A program made the position numbers and the translations under genes. Of a stretch of 64,000 nt of DNA, positions 50,558-59,670 are shown piece by piece. Under the pieces are notes generated by a model, which saw only the letters and a list, made by a program, of their open reading frames with translations, was not told where the DNA came from and did not search any database. Position 1 is the stretch's first letter. The number at the start of each line of letters is the position of its first letter. This DNA is from Noviherbaspirillum sedimenti. Lineage in GTDB: Bacteria; Pseudomonadota; Gammaproteobacteria; Burkholderiales; Burkholderiaceae_D. Where the stretch lies: contig NZ_QYUQ01000002.1 in NCBI RefSeq assembly GCF_003590835.1, forward strand, positions 2,790,001 to 2,854,000, read 5' to 3'.

Positions 50558-51241
50558 TTATTTTTGCGCGGCAAGACGGCGCCGGCGCGGAAAGGCAATG
50601 CGGGCGCCTTGTTCCATCGTCAGCCGCAGCAGCCACGACAGGATCAGGTAGACCACTGCAATCACGATGTAGATTTCAAAACCCCGGAATGTCTCGGACT
50701 GGATGCGATAGCCGATGGCAGTCAGCTCTTCGGCTGAAATCTGCGACATGATGGAGGTCGCCAGCATCATCAGCACGAACTGGCTGATCAGCGACGGGTA
50801 CATCTTTTCCACGGCCTGCGGCAGAATAACGTGCCAGATCACGCGCCAGCGTTTCAGGCCCAGGCACTCGGCGGCTTCAAGTTGACCTTTGGGTATGGAC
50901 TCAATGCCGGCCCGGATGATTTCGGTGGTGTAAGCAGCGACATTGACTACCAGCGCAAACACGGCTGCGGTCAGGGCCGGCACCCGCACATGCAACGCTG
51001 CCAGGCCAAAGAACAGCCAGAAGGCCTGGATAACCAGCGGCGTATTGCGTATCAGGTCGACGTACCAAGCCACCGTCTTTTGCGCCCATGGCCGACCATA
51101 AACCCGAGTAATGGCAAATACGGCACCGGCCGCAAAACCCAACGCGATGCTGAGCACCGACATTCGTATCGTCAGCCCAACGCCGGACAGGATGTCGCCC
51201 CAGCTAGTGGCAAGAAAACTGAAATCAAATTGGTAATCCAT
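50558..51241 (-). CDS. ABC transporter permease (polar amino acid type)
   Basis: 227 aa inner-membrane permease. The EAA loop reads EAAECLGLKRWRVIWHVILPQAVEKM. It is the partner of the permease at 49901-50545. The gene follows the AraD1-like gene by 41 bp, in the same operon. Confidence 0.93.
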   Translation of the reverse strand: MDYQFDFSFLATSWGDILSGVGLTIRMSVLSIALGFAAGAVFAITRVYGRPWAQKTVAWYVDLIRNTPLVIQAFWLFFGLAALHVRVPALTAAVFALVVNVAAYTTEIIRAGIESIPKGQLEAAECLGLKRWRVIWHVILPQAVEKMYPSLISQFVLMMLATSIMSQISAEELTAIGYRIQSETFRGFEIYIVIAVVYLILSWLLRLTMEQGARIAFPRRRRLAAQK

Positions 51242-51282
51242 CGTTTGTCTCCATGCGGTTTTTCCGCCCTGTTATTTTCGTG

Positions 51283-52290
51283 TCACAGCTGCCGGATTTC
51301 GCCCGGCTGGTACTTGGTCTCCAACTGCACAGTGCCATTACGAAGCGGTGCGCCAAAACCCGGCAGGCTGATCTCGAAGATGTCGCCGTCGCAGGTGGCC
51401 ACGCCATCGGAGAACGACACCGTGGCCGAGCCAAAGAAGTGAATATGCACATCGCCGGGCCGCAAAAACTGGGCGTACTTGAAATGGTGGTACTCCAGGT
51501 TTTCCATGGTGTGGCTCATGTTCTCCTCGCCAGTGCGAAAGCGCTTTTCCCACACTACGTTACCGTCGCGGATAATGCGGGAATAGCCCGACAATGACGA
51601 CGGCAGTGCGCCTACTCGCAGTTCCGGGCCGAACGAGCAGTAGCGCAGTTTGGAGTGCGCCAGGTACAGATAACTGCGGCGCTCCATGATGTGATCGGAA
51701 AACTCGTTGCCGATCGCATAGCCAAGACGGCACGGCTTGCGATCGGGGCCGATGACATACAGGCCCGTCAGTTCGGGCTCTTCGCCCGCGTCCTCGGCAA
51801 ATGCCGGCACCGGGATGCGGCGGCCGGGATGGATCAAAATTTCGCCGTCGCCCTTGTAGAACCATTCGGACTGCACGCCCACAGCGCCCGCTGCTGGCCG
51901 GCCGCCTTCAAGGCCCCAGCGAAACACCCGCATCGAGTCGGTCATGGCTTCCGCCGGGACATGAGCCTGGTGCATGGCGTCGCGCAGCGATGCGCTGCCG
52001 AGATGGGTCAGGCCGGTGCCACTCACCAGGCAATGGGCAGGGTCTTCCTCATGGTCCAGCGGCACCAGGATGCGCGACTCGGCGACGATGGCGTCATAGG
52101 ATACGCTGCCTTGCAAGCCTAGCGCCTTAACCTGGGCTTCCAGCCCGTGGCCGGCAGCAATTGCAGCCAGCGCGATCTGCCGGGTTGACAGGGCGTTGCG
52201 GACGATCGCTATTTCGTCGGCGTCGGTGCTGCTGCCAACTAGGCCGACGCGCCGCGCGCCCTTCCCGTCCGTGAACTGTATGAGTCTCAT
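51283..52290 (-). CDS. AraD1/GguC family protein (fumarylacetoacetate-hydrolase fold)
   Basis: 335 aa. GguC/AraD1-type proteins occur in sugar-acid clusters and belong to the FAH superfamily, which cleaves or dehydrates 2-keto-3-deoxy acids. Visible blocks are LVPLDHEEDPAHCLVSGTGL, QSEWFYKGDGEILIHPG and GNEFSDHIMERRSYLYLAHSK, the last carrying metal-binding acidic residues. It is the first gene of the operon, next to the divergent LysR gene. Exact reaction not established; a hydrolase or aldolase role on a keto-deoxy acid is plausible. Confidence 0.85.
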   Translation of the reverse strand: MRLIQFTDGKGARRVGLVGSSTDADEIAIVRNALSTRQIALAAIAAGHGLEAQVKALGLQGSVSYDAIVAESRILVPLDHEEDPAHCLVSGTGLTHLGSASLRDAMHQAHVPAEAMTDSMRVFRWGLEGGRPAAGAVGVQSEWFYKGDGEILIHPGRRIPVPAFAEDAGEEPELTGLYVIGPDRKPCRLGYAIGNEFSDHIMERRSYLYLAHSKLRYCSFGPELRVGALPSSLSGYSRIIRDGNVVWEKRFRTGEENMSHTMENLEYHHFKYAQFLRPGDVHIHFFGSATVSFSDGVATCDGDIFEISLPGFGAPLRNGTVQLETKYQPGEIRQL

Positions 52291-52409
52291 GCCCTTGTCT
52301 CCTAAAGGCTGGCGTTGAAGCCGCCCTTATGTTTTGTGGAGCCACTGTATTTGATCCTCTATGCAATGTATATTGAATAGTTTCCATGATGTGATCACTT
52401 TTACGACTC
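52291..52409. promoter_or_regulatory. Divergent regulatory region of the sugar-acid operon
   Basis: 119 bp between the starts of the AraD1-like gene and the LysR gene. It has AT-rich segments (GCAATGTATATTGAATAG) and the palindrome GTGATCAC near 52390-52398. LysR proteins usually bind such divergent regions to control themselves and the operon. No ATAC-N7-GTAT module like that of the neighbouring cluster was found here. Confidence 0.45.
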
Positions 52410-53345
52410 ATGAAGCAGACTATCAACGCGCTACTGTCGCGGTTGCGCATGAAACAATTGCAACTACTCATTGCATTGGATGAGCATAAGTCCATGCACA
52501 AGGCGGCCAGCGCGCTGTCTATGACGCAATCGGCGGCTAGTAAAGTGCTGCATGAACTGGAAGACATGTTCGACACGCCGCTGTTCGAACGCTCCAAAAC
52601 CGGCATGATCCCGAACCAGTTTGGCCACAGCGTGATTCGCCATGCGCGGCTGCTGGTGACCGACCTCGGCGCGCTGTGCCAGGATATTGCCGACATCCGC
52701 TCTGGCAAGGGCGGCCGGCTGGCGATCGGCACCATCATGGGCGCAGTTCCCGACGTAGTAGTGCCGATACTAAACTGGCTACATACACGTCAGCCCAATC
52801 TGGCAATCGAAGTGGTGGAAGACACCAGCAGGCGCATGCTGACGTTACTGGACGATGGCCATCTCGATCTGGTAATAGGCCGCGCCAGCGTGGCGTTGGA
52901 CACCGGCAAATACCTTTACCAGCCGCTACGCGACGAGCCCGTTTCGGTGGTTGTCGGTTACAGCCATCCGGCTATGCCGGACGAGAACCTGAGCTTGCGG
53001 CATCTTAAAGATCATCGTTGGCTGGTTTATCCCAAGCACATGCCCATGCATACTCTGCTGGAGCGGGAAATGGACTCAGCCGGCATGACCATGCCATCCA
53101 ATCAGATTTCCACTGCTTCGTCTTTTGTCACTATTGCCATACTCCAGCGCAGCAACGACATCGTCGCGCTGCTACCGACTGATGTGGCCGACTTCTTTGC
53201 CCGCCACAAGATGCTTCGCATCCTGCCGATCGAGCTAACGTCGAAATATCAGACATTCGGCATCGTCACCAGGAAGGGGGGAGCAACGTCTCCGGCAGCA
53301 GACCAGTTCATCCAGCTATTGCGCGACAGGAATATGGTGCATTGA
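52410..53345 (+). CDS. LysR-family regulator of the sugar-acid operon
   Basis: 311 aa. The HTH near residues 12-70 (MKQLQLLIALDEHKSMHKAASALSMTQSAASKVLHELEDMF) is of the GbpR/GguR-like branch of LysR proteins, which regulate sugar and sugar-acid uptake. The effector domain is complete. It is divergent from the AraD1-like gene across 119 bp, so operon control is inferred by position. Confidence 0.88.
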   Translation: MKQTINALLSRLRMKQLQLLIALDEHKSMHKAASALSMTQSAASKVLHELEDMFDTPLFERSKTGMIPNQFGHSVIRHARLLVTDLGALCQDIADIRSGKGGRLAIGTIMGAVPDVVVPILNWLHTRQPNLAIEVVEDTSRRMLTLLDDGHLDLVIGRASVALDTGKYLYQPLRDEPVSVVVGYSHPAMPDENLSLRHLKDHRWLVYPKHMPMHTLLEREMDSAGMTMPSNQISTASSFVTIAILQRSNDIVALLPTDVADFFARHKMLRILPIELTSKYQTFGIVTRKGGATSPAADQFIQLLRDRNMVH

Positions 53346-53381
53346 GAGGGTGACGCCGGCTGTTGCAATGGCATCCGCATT

Positions 53382-54287
53382 TCAACTGAGATGGTTTTTA
53401 ACCAGGCCCTGAATAAAGTCGCGCAGCGCAATCATGCGCTGACTGGCCTTGAGATCGCGATGATAGACCAGCCATAGCTCACGCGAGAAAATAGGCTGGC
53501 TTGACCCGAACCGTTCAAGCGAAGCATCCCGATCGCCGACAAAGCATGGCAGCACACCGATGCCGATACCGGCCCTGATGGCAACGTGCTGTGCCTGTAT
53601 GCTATTGCACGCGAGTGCGGGCGATTTTTCCGAAAAAGTGGCCTTAAGCCACTTTGCCATGGGCAAGTCGGCCCAGGCCTCGTCCCAAGAAACGTAATCA
53701 AGCTGCTGCCATGTATCCGGCGCTTTCCTGGCCAGCTTTGCGGCCGCTGAGCCGGCCCGGCAGTAGGCCGCGAAGTCCAGGGTGCCCGCGCGGCTGACGA
53801 TATAGTCGCCGCCGCCATCGCGGATGGCGGGGTCCGCTATCCGCAAAGCCAGGTCTGCCTCGCGCTTCGACAGATTGGCGCGCGCAAGTGAAATGTTCAT
53901 TTCGACGCTTAGCCTGGGGTACTGCGCGCGGAACAAATGCAGGTTCGGCACGATAAGGTGAATTGCCAATGTCTCCGACGTGGCAAGGCGAACCTGCCCT
54001 GTGATTTCCCGCTGCGCTGAGGCATGGCCATTCCTTTCCGCCGCCATCATGGCCTGTTCGACCTGCTCAACATGCTTGAACAGCGCGTCGCCGTCATCCG
54101 TGAGTTGGTAACCGCTTTGCTGACGGAGAAAAAGCGTTGCCTGCATACGTTCCTCCAGCGCCGTCACGTGACGGGAGACGGTGGACGGACTCGTATGCAA
54201 TGCTGCCGCCGCACCGGTCAAGCCGCCATGACGGGCGGTCGCCAGGAAGAACTTCAAATCATTCCAGTCGAAACTCAGATTTTTCAT
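53382..54287 (-). CDS. LysR-family regulator (DMT-linked)
   Basis: 301 aa with an N-terminal HTH (FFLATARHGGLTGAAAALHTSPSTVSRHVTALEERM). It is divergent from the DMT transporter gene at 54375 over 87 AT-rich bp, so it probably controls that exporter. Effector unknown. It is convergent with the preceding LysR gene (36-bp gap) and belongs to a different sub-branch. Confidence 0.9.
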   Translation of the reverse strand: MKNLSFDWNDLKFFLATARHGGLTGAAAALHTSPSTVSRHVTALEERMQATLFLRQQSGYQLTDDGDALFKHVEQVEQAMMAAERNGHASAQREITGQVRLATSETLAIHLIVPNLHLFRAQYPRLSVEMNISLARANLSKREADLALRIADPAIRDGGGDYIVSRAGTLDFAAYCRAGSAAAKLARKAPDTWQQLDYVSWDEAWADLPMAKWLKATFSEKSPALACNSIQAQHVAIRAGIGIGVLPCFVGDRDASLERFGSSQPIFSRELWLVYHRDLKASQRMIALRDFIQGLVKNHLS

Positions 54288-54374
54288 TTATGGAAAATTG
54301 ATTTCTAAATTAATTGTGAGATTTTTATATTTAGAAAACTATACTACCCCTGTATCCATCTGGGAGCAATCATC

Positions 54375-55325
54375 ATGAGTTCATCGGGAATCTATCTGAG
54401 GTTGGTATTAGTCACCGTGTTTTGGGCATCGGTCTTCCATATCGGGAAGTATGCAGTCGAAGTGGTATCGCCATTATTCGCCAGTGCCTGGCGCTTTACG
54501 ATTGCTGCCGCGGTCCTGGTGCCGATCATTACGATGCGCGAAGGATGGTCGCTTTCCGCGCTACGCCGCAGCGGGTTCGGATTGCTGGTGATGTCGGCAA
54601 TAGGCGTGTTCGGCTTTAATGTTTCGCTGTTCTATGGGTTACGCATGACATCCGCGGTCAATGGCGCGCTCATCATGGGATTCACGCCTGCGCTGACGGC
54701 CGTACTGTCGGCCCTCGTCAACCGCGAATCCTTGTCACGACAACAGTTGGTCGGCATGGCGCTGGGCATTGCCGGTGTGATAGTGGTGGTCAGCAAAGGC
54801 TCATGGCACACCCTCGCGGCAATGTCGCTGTCGACTGGCGATTTGCTGGTCATGGTTGCCAGCCTTTGCTTTGCGGTTTACCCAATTATCCCGAAGCGCT
54901 TCGTGCATGGCATGTCGGCACTTCAAACGACTGGCGGCTCGATTGCAGGAGGGGCTGCCTTGATGGCTGCTTTCGCGATGATGACAGCGCCGGACTTCCT
55001 GACGCCGCCACCGTTGCCGATTGCGGCGGGAATTGCCTTCATGGGACTGTTTGGTTCAGCAATCGCTTATCTGTGGTGGAATCAGGCAGTGCGACACATG
55101 GGCGCGACCTCGGTTGCGGTGTTTTTTAATCTGGTGCCGCTCTTCACGGCATTGATCGGCGTACTGCTCGGGCAGGCAATTTCAATAGCGCAGCTATGCG
55201 GTGCCGCCTTGGTGATTACCGGCGTATTGTATTCATCCGGCAAGCTTACGTTTTTTTCGGCGACACCAGTCATGGGCCGCGTCAGGCGGGACACCAAACA
55301 GCCGGCGGCAACGCAGGTCAAATGA
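54375..55325 (+). CDS. DMT-family (EamA) transporter
   Basis: 316 aa inner-membrane protein with about ten hydrophobic helices in two EamA halves. The first half has VTVFWASVFHIGKYAVEVVSPL and ESLSRQQLVGMALGIAGVIVV; the second half has AYLWWNQAVRHMGATSVAVFFNLVPLFTALIGVLLG. Typical functions are metabolite or drug export. Substrate unknown. It is divergent from the LysR gene at 53382. Confidence 0.9.
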   Translation: MSSSGIYLRLVLVTVFWASVFHIGKYAVEVVSPLFASAWRFTIAAAVLVPIITMREGWSLSALRRSGFGLLVMSAIGVFGFNVSLFYGLRMTSAVNGALIMGFTPALTAVLSALVNRESLSRQQLVGMALGIAGVIVVVSKGSWHTLAAMSLSTGDLLVMVASLCFAVYPIIPKRFVHGMSALQTTGGSIAGGAALMAAFAMMTAPDFLTPPPLPIAAGIAFMGLFGSAIAYLWWNQAVRHMGATSVAVFFNLVPLFTALIGVLLGQAISIAQLCGAALVITGVLYSSGKLTFFSATPVMGRVRRDTKQPAATQVK

Positions 55326-55443
55326 ATGAACATACCGGCCGGTGTTGGCTCCGTGATCTCGAATTTGAACCGACCTGCCTGCACATTTTTGAAGCCTATG
55401 AGATCATTTCCAAGTTAGAGCAACTTTGCAGGACTGGCGGAAA

Positions 55444-56175
55444 ATGAAGTCATTAATAGTATTCAAAGTTGGAGAAACATTCGACGGTATTTCGGAAAAA
55501 ATTGGCGACTTTGAAGAATGGATCATCTCTGGGATTGGCCCTCTGCCCTTACCAATTCACGTAGTCGACCCCCGCAACATGGTTGAGCTCCCTAGTATTG
55601 CCACAGTTGCTGCAGCGATTGTCACCGGCTCACATAGCATGGTTACTGACCGGGCTTCATGGAGTGAAAGTCTCGCAGCTTGGTTGCGTTCTGCGATATC
55701 AGAAGATATTCCCGTGCTCGGCATCTGTTATGGACATCAGCTTCTTGCGCAGGCGCTGGGTGGCGAGGTGGGCGACCACCCGGACGGAATTGAGCTTGGG
55801 ACAATTCACATTAAACTGACGAATGACGCAAAAAATGATGCGCTGTTCGAAAGCCTGCCGGAAGAATTTGCAGCACAAGCCGTGCATCGACAAAGCGTTC
55901 GGAGGCTCCCGGAGCGGGCTGTTCTGTTAGCAAGCAATGCGTTTGAACCGCATCACGCATTTCGCGTGGGACAATCAGCGTGGGGGGTTCAGTTCCATCC
56001 AGAGTTCAGCCCTGCTGCCATGTCTGGCTATATCAATGAACTGGCAAACCAGTCAGTTGACGGAGAGTCTTGCGCAGAAGCCTCATCGAGCAAGGTTCTT
56101 CCTACATTGGAAGCCGCCACAATTCTTCCAAAGTTTGCAAAAGTAGTGTGCCAACGCATGGAAATTGGTAAATAG
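55444..56175 (+). CDS. Class I glutamine amidotransferase-like protein
   Basis: 243 aa GATase-1 domain protein, start at the ATG at 55444 after an open upstream codon run. Nucleophile Cys95 is in LGICYGHQLLAQALGG; the catalytic His/Glu pair is in GVQFHPEFS. Stand-alone proteins of this kind resemble GMP synthase glutaminase domains but lack the synthetase. A tail of ~35 residues after the GATase fold has no similarity I recognise. A rho-independent terminator follows at 56310. Confidence 0.85.
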   Translation: MKSLIVFKVGETFDGISEKIGDFEEWIISGIGPLPLPIHVVDPRNMVELPSIATVAAAIVTGSHSMVTDRASWSESLAAWLRSAISEDIPVLGICYGHQLLAQALGGEVGDHPDGIELGTIHIKLTNDAKNDALFESLPEEFAAQAVHRQSVRRLPERAVLLASNAFEPHHAFRVGQSAWGVQFHPEFSPAAMSGYINELANQSVDGESCAEASSSKVLPTLEAATILPKFAKVVCQRMEIGK

Positions 56176-56309
56176 TCATGCTCTGACAAAGTCAGGGGCG
56201 GGCTGATATCACACATTGGAATATCTGCAATCACCACAATAAAGAAGGCAAAGGGTGGATGAGGAGATATAGTGATTATGTCTCCTCCAAATCTTCTTGA
56301 ATTGGATTT

Positions 56310-56343
56310 AGCCCGCTATCGAAAGACTGGCGGGCTTTTTTTT
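56310..56343 (+). terminator. Rho-independent terminator after the amidotransferase gene
   Basis: AGCCCGC (56310-56316) pairs with GCGGGCT (56330-56336), followed immediately by eight T residues. It terminates plus-strand transcription from the amidotransferase gene, 135 bp past its stop, and separates it from the MFS gene. Confidence 0.85.
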
Positions 56344-56396
56344 CGGTGGTGTCGCTTTGGCATAGCGGATGCCCAACCACATGGAAAAGATTCAAA

Positions 56397-57614
56397 TTGA
56401 TTAAAAAGAACCTGATCCCTTTGGCCCTCGGCGGGTTCGGTATTGGCATGACAGAATTCGTCATGATGGGCATATTGCCCGATCTCGCAACCGATCTGCA
56501 CATTTCGATTGCGGAAGCAGGTTACCTGATCTCGGCCTATGCCTTAGGTGTCGTCATCGGCGCACCGATTCTGGCAGGCGCACTGGCGAAACACGCGCCG
56601 CAGCGTGTCTTGATCTGGCTCATGATGCTGTTTACCGTATTCAATGCGTTATCGGCGTTTTCTCCCGACTTCCACCTATTGATTATTTCCCGCTTTCTCG
56701 CCGGGTTACCGCATGGCGCTTTTTTCGGCGTCGGCGCCATTGTGGCGAGCCGCCTGGCGGGCGAGGGAAAAGCGGCGGCAGCAGTGGCGACGATGTTTGC
56801 CGGCCTTACCGTCGCAAACATCTTCGGTGTCCCGGTCGGGACGTATGTCGGGCACAATTTCAGCTGGCGCATCACATTCGTCATTGTTGCCGTCATCGGG
56901 CTATTGACCGTCATCAGCCTGAAAAAATGGGTTCCCCACATTGAACCGAACAGGCATTCCAGCTTCCGCGACGACCTGAGAATATTCCGCAACCCCCGTC
57001 TTTGGCTGGCCCTCGCGATTACCTCCATCGGCACAGGGGGATTCTTCGCCTGGTTCAGCTATATTGCGCCATTGCTGACAGACGTCTCGATGTTCACGCC
57101 GCGCTCGATTCCATTGATCATGGCTGTTGCCGGAGTCGGGATGACGATCGGCGTTCTTGTTGGCGGCAAGCTGGCTGACAGGGTTTCGCCAATCAAGGCC
57201 ATTACCATCCTGCTGAGCGTGATGACGGTCCTGCTATGCCTGAATGGACTTCTGGCCAGTTCTCAACCCGCGATGCTTTGTCTTGCATTTGCAACCGGAG
57301 CCAATGCGTTAGCCTTGGGGCCGCCTATACAGATGTTGCTGATCGAGCATTCCAAAGACGCTGAAATGCTGGGATCCTCTTTAGGTCAATCCGGCTTCAA
57401 CATCGGCAATGCCACCGGCGCCTTCCTTGGAGGCATTCCTCTTACGCTCGGCTACTCGTATTCGTCGCCGCAATGGGTTGCGGCAGGACTTGCGATATCC
57501 GGCGTCATTTTGTCAGCGTGCATGTTAGTCAAACGTGGCGCCCGCGCTCCGAATGGCCAGCATTTGGGCGAATCCACAGTATCTCGAAATCCCGGAGAGC
57601 CAGTTCGGCGTTGA
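56397..57614 (+). CDS. MFS transporter, DHA1/AraJ-like family
   Basis: 405 aa with twelve expected membrane helices. I place the start at the TTG at 56397 (MIKKNLIPLALGGFGIG), preceded by GGAAAAG; codons upstream of it overlap the terminator and are not family-like. LALGGFGIGMTEFVMMGILPDLATDL is the typical first helix of the DHA1 family; RFLAGLPHGAFFGVGA is in the first half. Substrate unknown; drug or sugar export are common in this family. Confidence 0.88.
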   Translation: MIKKNLIPLALGGFGIGMTEFVMMGILPDLATDLHISIAEAGYLISAYALGVVIGAPILAGALAKHAPQRVLIWLMMLFTVFNALSAFSPDFHLLIISRFLAGLPHGAFFGVGAIVASRLAGEGKAAAAVATMFAGLTVANIFGVPVGTYVGHNFSWRITFVIVAVIGLLTVISLKKWVPHIEPNRHSSFRDDLRIFRNPRLWLALAITSIGTGGFFAWFSYIAPLLTDVSMFTPRSIPLIMAVAGVGMTIGVLVGGKLADRVSPIKAITILLSVMTVLLCLNGLLASSQPAMLCLAFATGANALALGPPIQMLLIEHSKDAEMLGSSLGQSGFNIGNATGAFLGGIPLTLGYSYSSPQWVAAGLAISGVILSACMLVKRGARAPNGQHLGESTVSRNPGEPVRR

Positions 57615-57798
57615 TGGAAATGACGATATCTTCGAACTCGTTGCCCAGCAGCTTGCGGACCAGCTCTGCATCGCTAACTGCATCGCTTGCCACCAGTCAG
57701 TCTGCCGCGCGGCATATTCCATACCGAAGTTCTGAAAAGAAGCGCGCTGGATTTCGCCTGTCCGAAATCCAGCGACGTCTGGCTGCGGGCCTGTGGCC

Positions 57799-58053
57799 TC
57801 ACCCCTTCCGGAAGACGCCGAACTGGCGCAAGATGAAAATCAGCAGGACCGCGCCCGCAATCGCGATTGCGAAGCGCAGGACCCCGCCTGCGACCGCGAT
57901 ACCCAGAAGGCCGGCGATCCAGTTGCCCAGCAAGGAACCGACCACGCCCACCAGCACATTGGCGATCCAGCCCATCTGGGCATTGGTTTTCATGACGATG
58001 CTCGCCAGCCAGCCGACGATACCACCAATAATCAGCGAAATGATCCAGCTCAT
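57799..58053 (-). CDS. GlsB/YeaQ/YmgE family membrane protein
   Basis: 84 aa with the family start MSWIISLIIGGIVGWLASIVMKTNAQMG and a Gly-rich pattern (VLVGVVGSLLGNWIAGLLG). Two to three short helices span the inner membrane. Members are stress-induced; function unknown. The C-terminal part is longer by a further hydrophobic segment than in E. coli YeaQ. It is 37 bp after the YidB-like gene. Confidence 0.9.
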   Translation of the reverse strand: MSWIISLIIGGIVGWLASIVMKTNAQMGWIANVLVGVVGSLLGNWIAGLLGIAVAGGVLRFAIAIAGAVLLIFILRQFGVFRKG

Positions 58054-58089
58054 TGTTACCCTCCCCCTTGTAATGCAATGACAGTGCAA

Positions 58090-58680
58090 TTACTTGCCGA
58101 TCATCCTCAGGATGTCGTCCAGCGGATTGCCATCGCCATTCTGGTCGAGCAATGCGCCAAGGCCGCCCAATCCGCCGCCCTGCGCCGCACTGGCGCCGCC
58201 GGCCTGCCCACCGAGCAGCCCCCCCAGCATGCCGCCGAGGCCGCCCAGTCCCCCGCCCGTTGAAGCTTGCGTCGCGGCGCCGACGCCCTGTTTGGCCATG
58301 TAGCCGGTGACCAGCATTGCCAGCATCGGCAGCATTTTCCTGAGCAGGCTCGGTTCCAGGCCGGACTGCGCAGCGGCGTTTTGCGCCACCGCGCGACTCA
58401 CATCCTTGGAGCCGAAGATCTGTCCGAGAACATCGTTACCGCGGTTGACGTCGGTTGGTTCCGGCGACAGGACGTTTTCCAGCAGGCCACCGCCGCCCAG
58501 TTGCCCGAGCAAACCACCCAAGCCCTCGGTGCCACCGGACTGCGCTTGCTTCTTGAAGCCACCAAGGATGGCCGGGATCAGTGCCTCGGCACCGCTTTCA
58601 GCCTGGCTCTCGCTGACGCCAAGCTCGCGCGCCATTGACTGCAGGCCACCCATCTGGGCGAGGATATTGGTAATTTGCAT
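58090..58680 (-). CDS. YidB family protein (DUF937)
   Basis: 196 aa. The N-terminal part (MQITNILAQMGGLQSMARELGVSESQAESGAEALIPAILGGFKKQAQSG in family form) is DUF937-like, and the C-terminal part is a Gly/Ala-rich low-complexity segment before NGDGNPLDDILRMIGK. Function is unknown; relatives often lie near membrane stress genes. It is transcribed before the GlsB-like gene. The 260 bp upstream (58681-58940) show no gene. Confidence 0.85.
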   Translation of the reverse strand: MQITNILAQMGGLQSMARELGVSESQAESGAEALIPAILGGFKKQAQSGGTEGLGGLLGQLGGGGLLENVLSPEPTDVNRGNDVLGQIFGSKDVSRAVAQNAAAQSGLEPSLLRKMLPMLAMLVTGYMAKQGVGAATQASTGGGLGGLGGMLGGLLGGQAGGASAAQGGGLGGLGALLDQNGDGNPLDDILRMIGK

Positions 58681-58940
58681 GTGCTTGCTCCTTTTATCAG
58701 GAAAACGCTACAGTGGGCGTTTTATAGTACCAATAAACAGAGAGCAGAGGCCAAGTGGATCAGGAATCAGCCGCGACTGCTGTTACAAATCAACCCGCCT
58801 TTCGAACCCGCCATAGATCATGGGCTTGCCATCGAAGGGCATGGCTTCGGGCTTCAAACACCTTAGTCCATTACCATCTGAAACGGCTGTTATCCCGGTT
58901 AATTCAAAAAATAGCCTGTCGAGGCGGGTGGCTGTTGTAA

Positions 58941-59621
58941 TTATTTTACGCGTCGGCCGATTTTACTCGTACCCCACGCATCAGGCCTGCGGACGTCCTC
59001 CAGATCGCCAGCAGGCAGCAGCATGCCGGTACACGCTGCCAGTCGATCGAGGCACCAGCCTTTGCCGAGCAATAGCATGCGCGTATGCAGGTCATCCCGG
59101 GTCGGGAGATCGACATCCCTGCCCAATGCGCGCATGGATTTACTACGCAGGTCGACATACATCAAGTCGTACCGCCTGCCCAGCGAGTGCCATAATGCAT
59201 TGGCGCCCACTGACTGGCGCGCGCCCGTGATCAGGCAATTTCCCGCCTCCAGCCACCAGCGATAGAGGGCGGTCGCGATGCCGCGTCGCTGATAAGCCTG
59301 CGCGTATTTGGAATGCGGCGCGCGCAGATAAGGATCAGCCCGGCGATTCACTTCCACCAGGCGATTGAACACGGTGTACCCTGCCAAACACTGGCGTGCC
59401 GAATCTTCGACATAAACGTAATACTCACCGTCAGCCTCACGGTAACGGAACACAAATCCCGGGAAATTAATGCAAATTATGGGCAGGCCATAAAGCACAT
59501 CGCCGGGTCGATGCAGGCGACGGTAGAGCGTATCAAGTTCTTGTTCGAGCCCTGATGGCGCGGTGACGTCAATACGCAATTCGAGGACGCGAGCCAGCCA
59601 AGGAAAAGGGGACAAAGACAT
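58941..59621 (-). CDS. Uncharacterised protein with a possible GNAT-like fold
   Basis: 226 aa from the ATG at 59621 (MSLSPFPWLARVLELRIDV); an upstream TTG at 59648 in frame is possible. Blocks such as RREADGEYYVYVEDSARQCLAGYTVFNRLVEVNRRADPYLRAPHSKYAQAYQRRGIATALYRWWLEAG resemble the end of an N-acetyltransferase fold (RRGIATALY is like the acetyl-CoA loop R/Q-x-x-G-x-A). This is weak evidence, and I cannot name the function. Confidence 0.55.
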   Translation of the reverse strand: MSLSPFPWLARVLELRIDVTAPSGLEQELDTLYRRLHRPGDVLYGLPIICINFPGFVFRYREADGEYYVYVEDSARQCLAGYTVFNRLVEVNRRADPYLRAPHSKYAQAYQRRGIATALYRWWLEAGNCLITGARQSVGANALWHSLGRRYDLMYVDLRSKSMRALGRDVDLPTRDDLHTRMLLLGKGWCLDRLAACTGMLLPAGDLEDVRRPDAWGTSKIGRRVK

Positions 59622-59670
59622 GCACAAGCGATACAACACATTCTCCAAACAAGTATGTCATGGGTTGGGG

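Noticed and set aside
57535..57735. Short plus-strand frame after the MFS gene (about 66 codons)
   Set aside because: It overlaps the MFS 3' end, has no ribosome binding site and no recognised family; a remnant gene cannot be excluded but is not supported.
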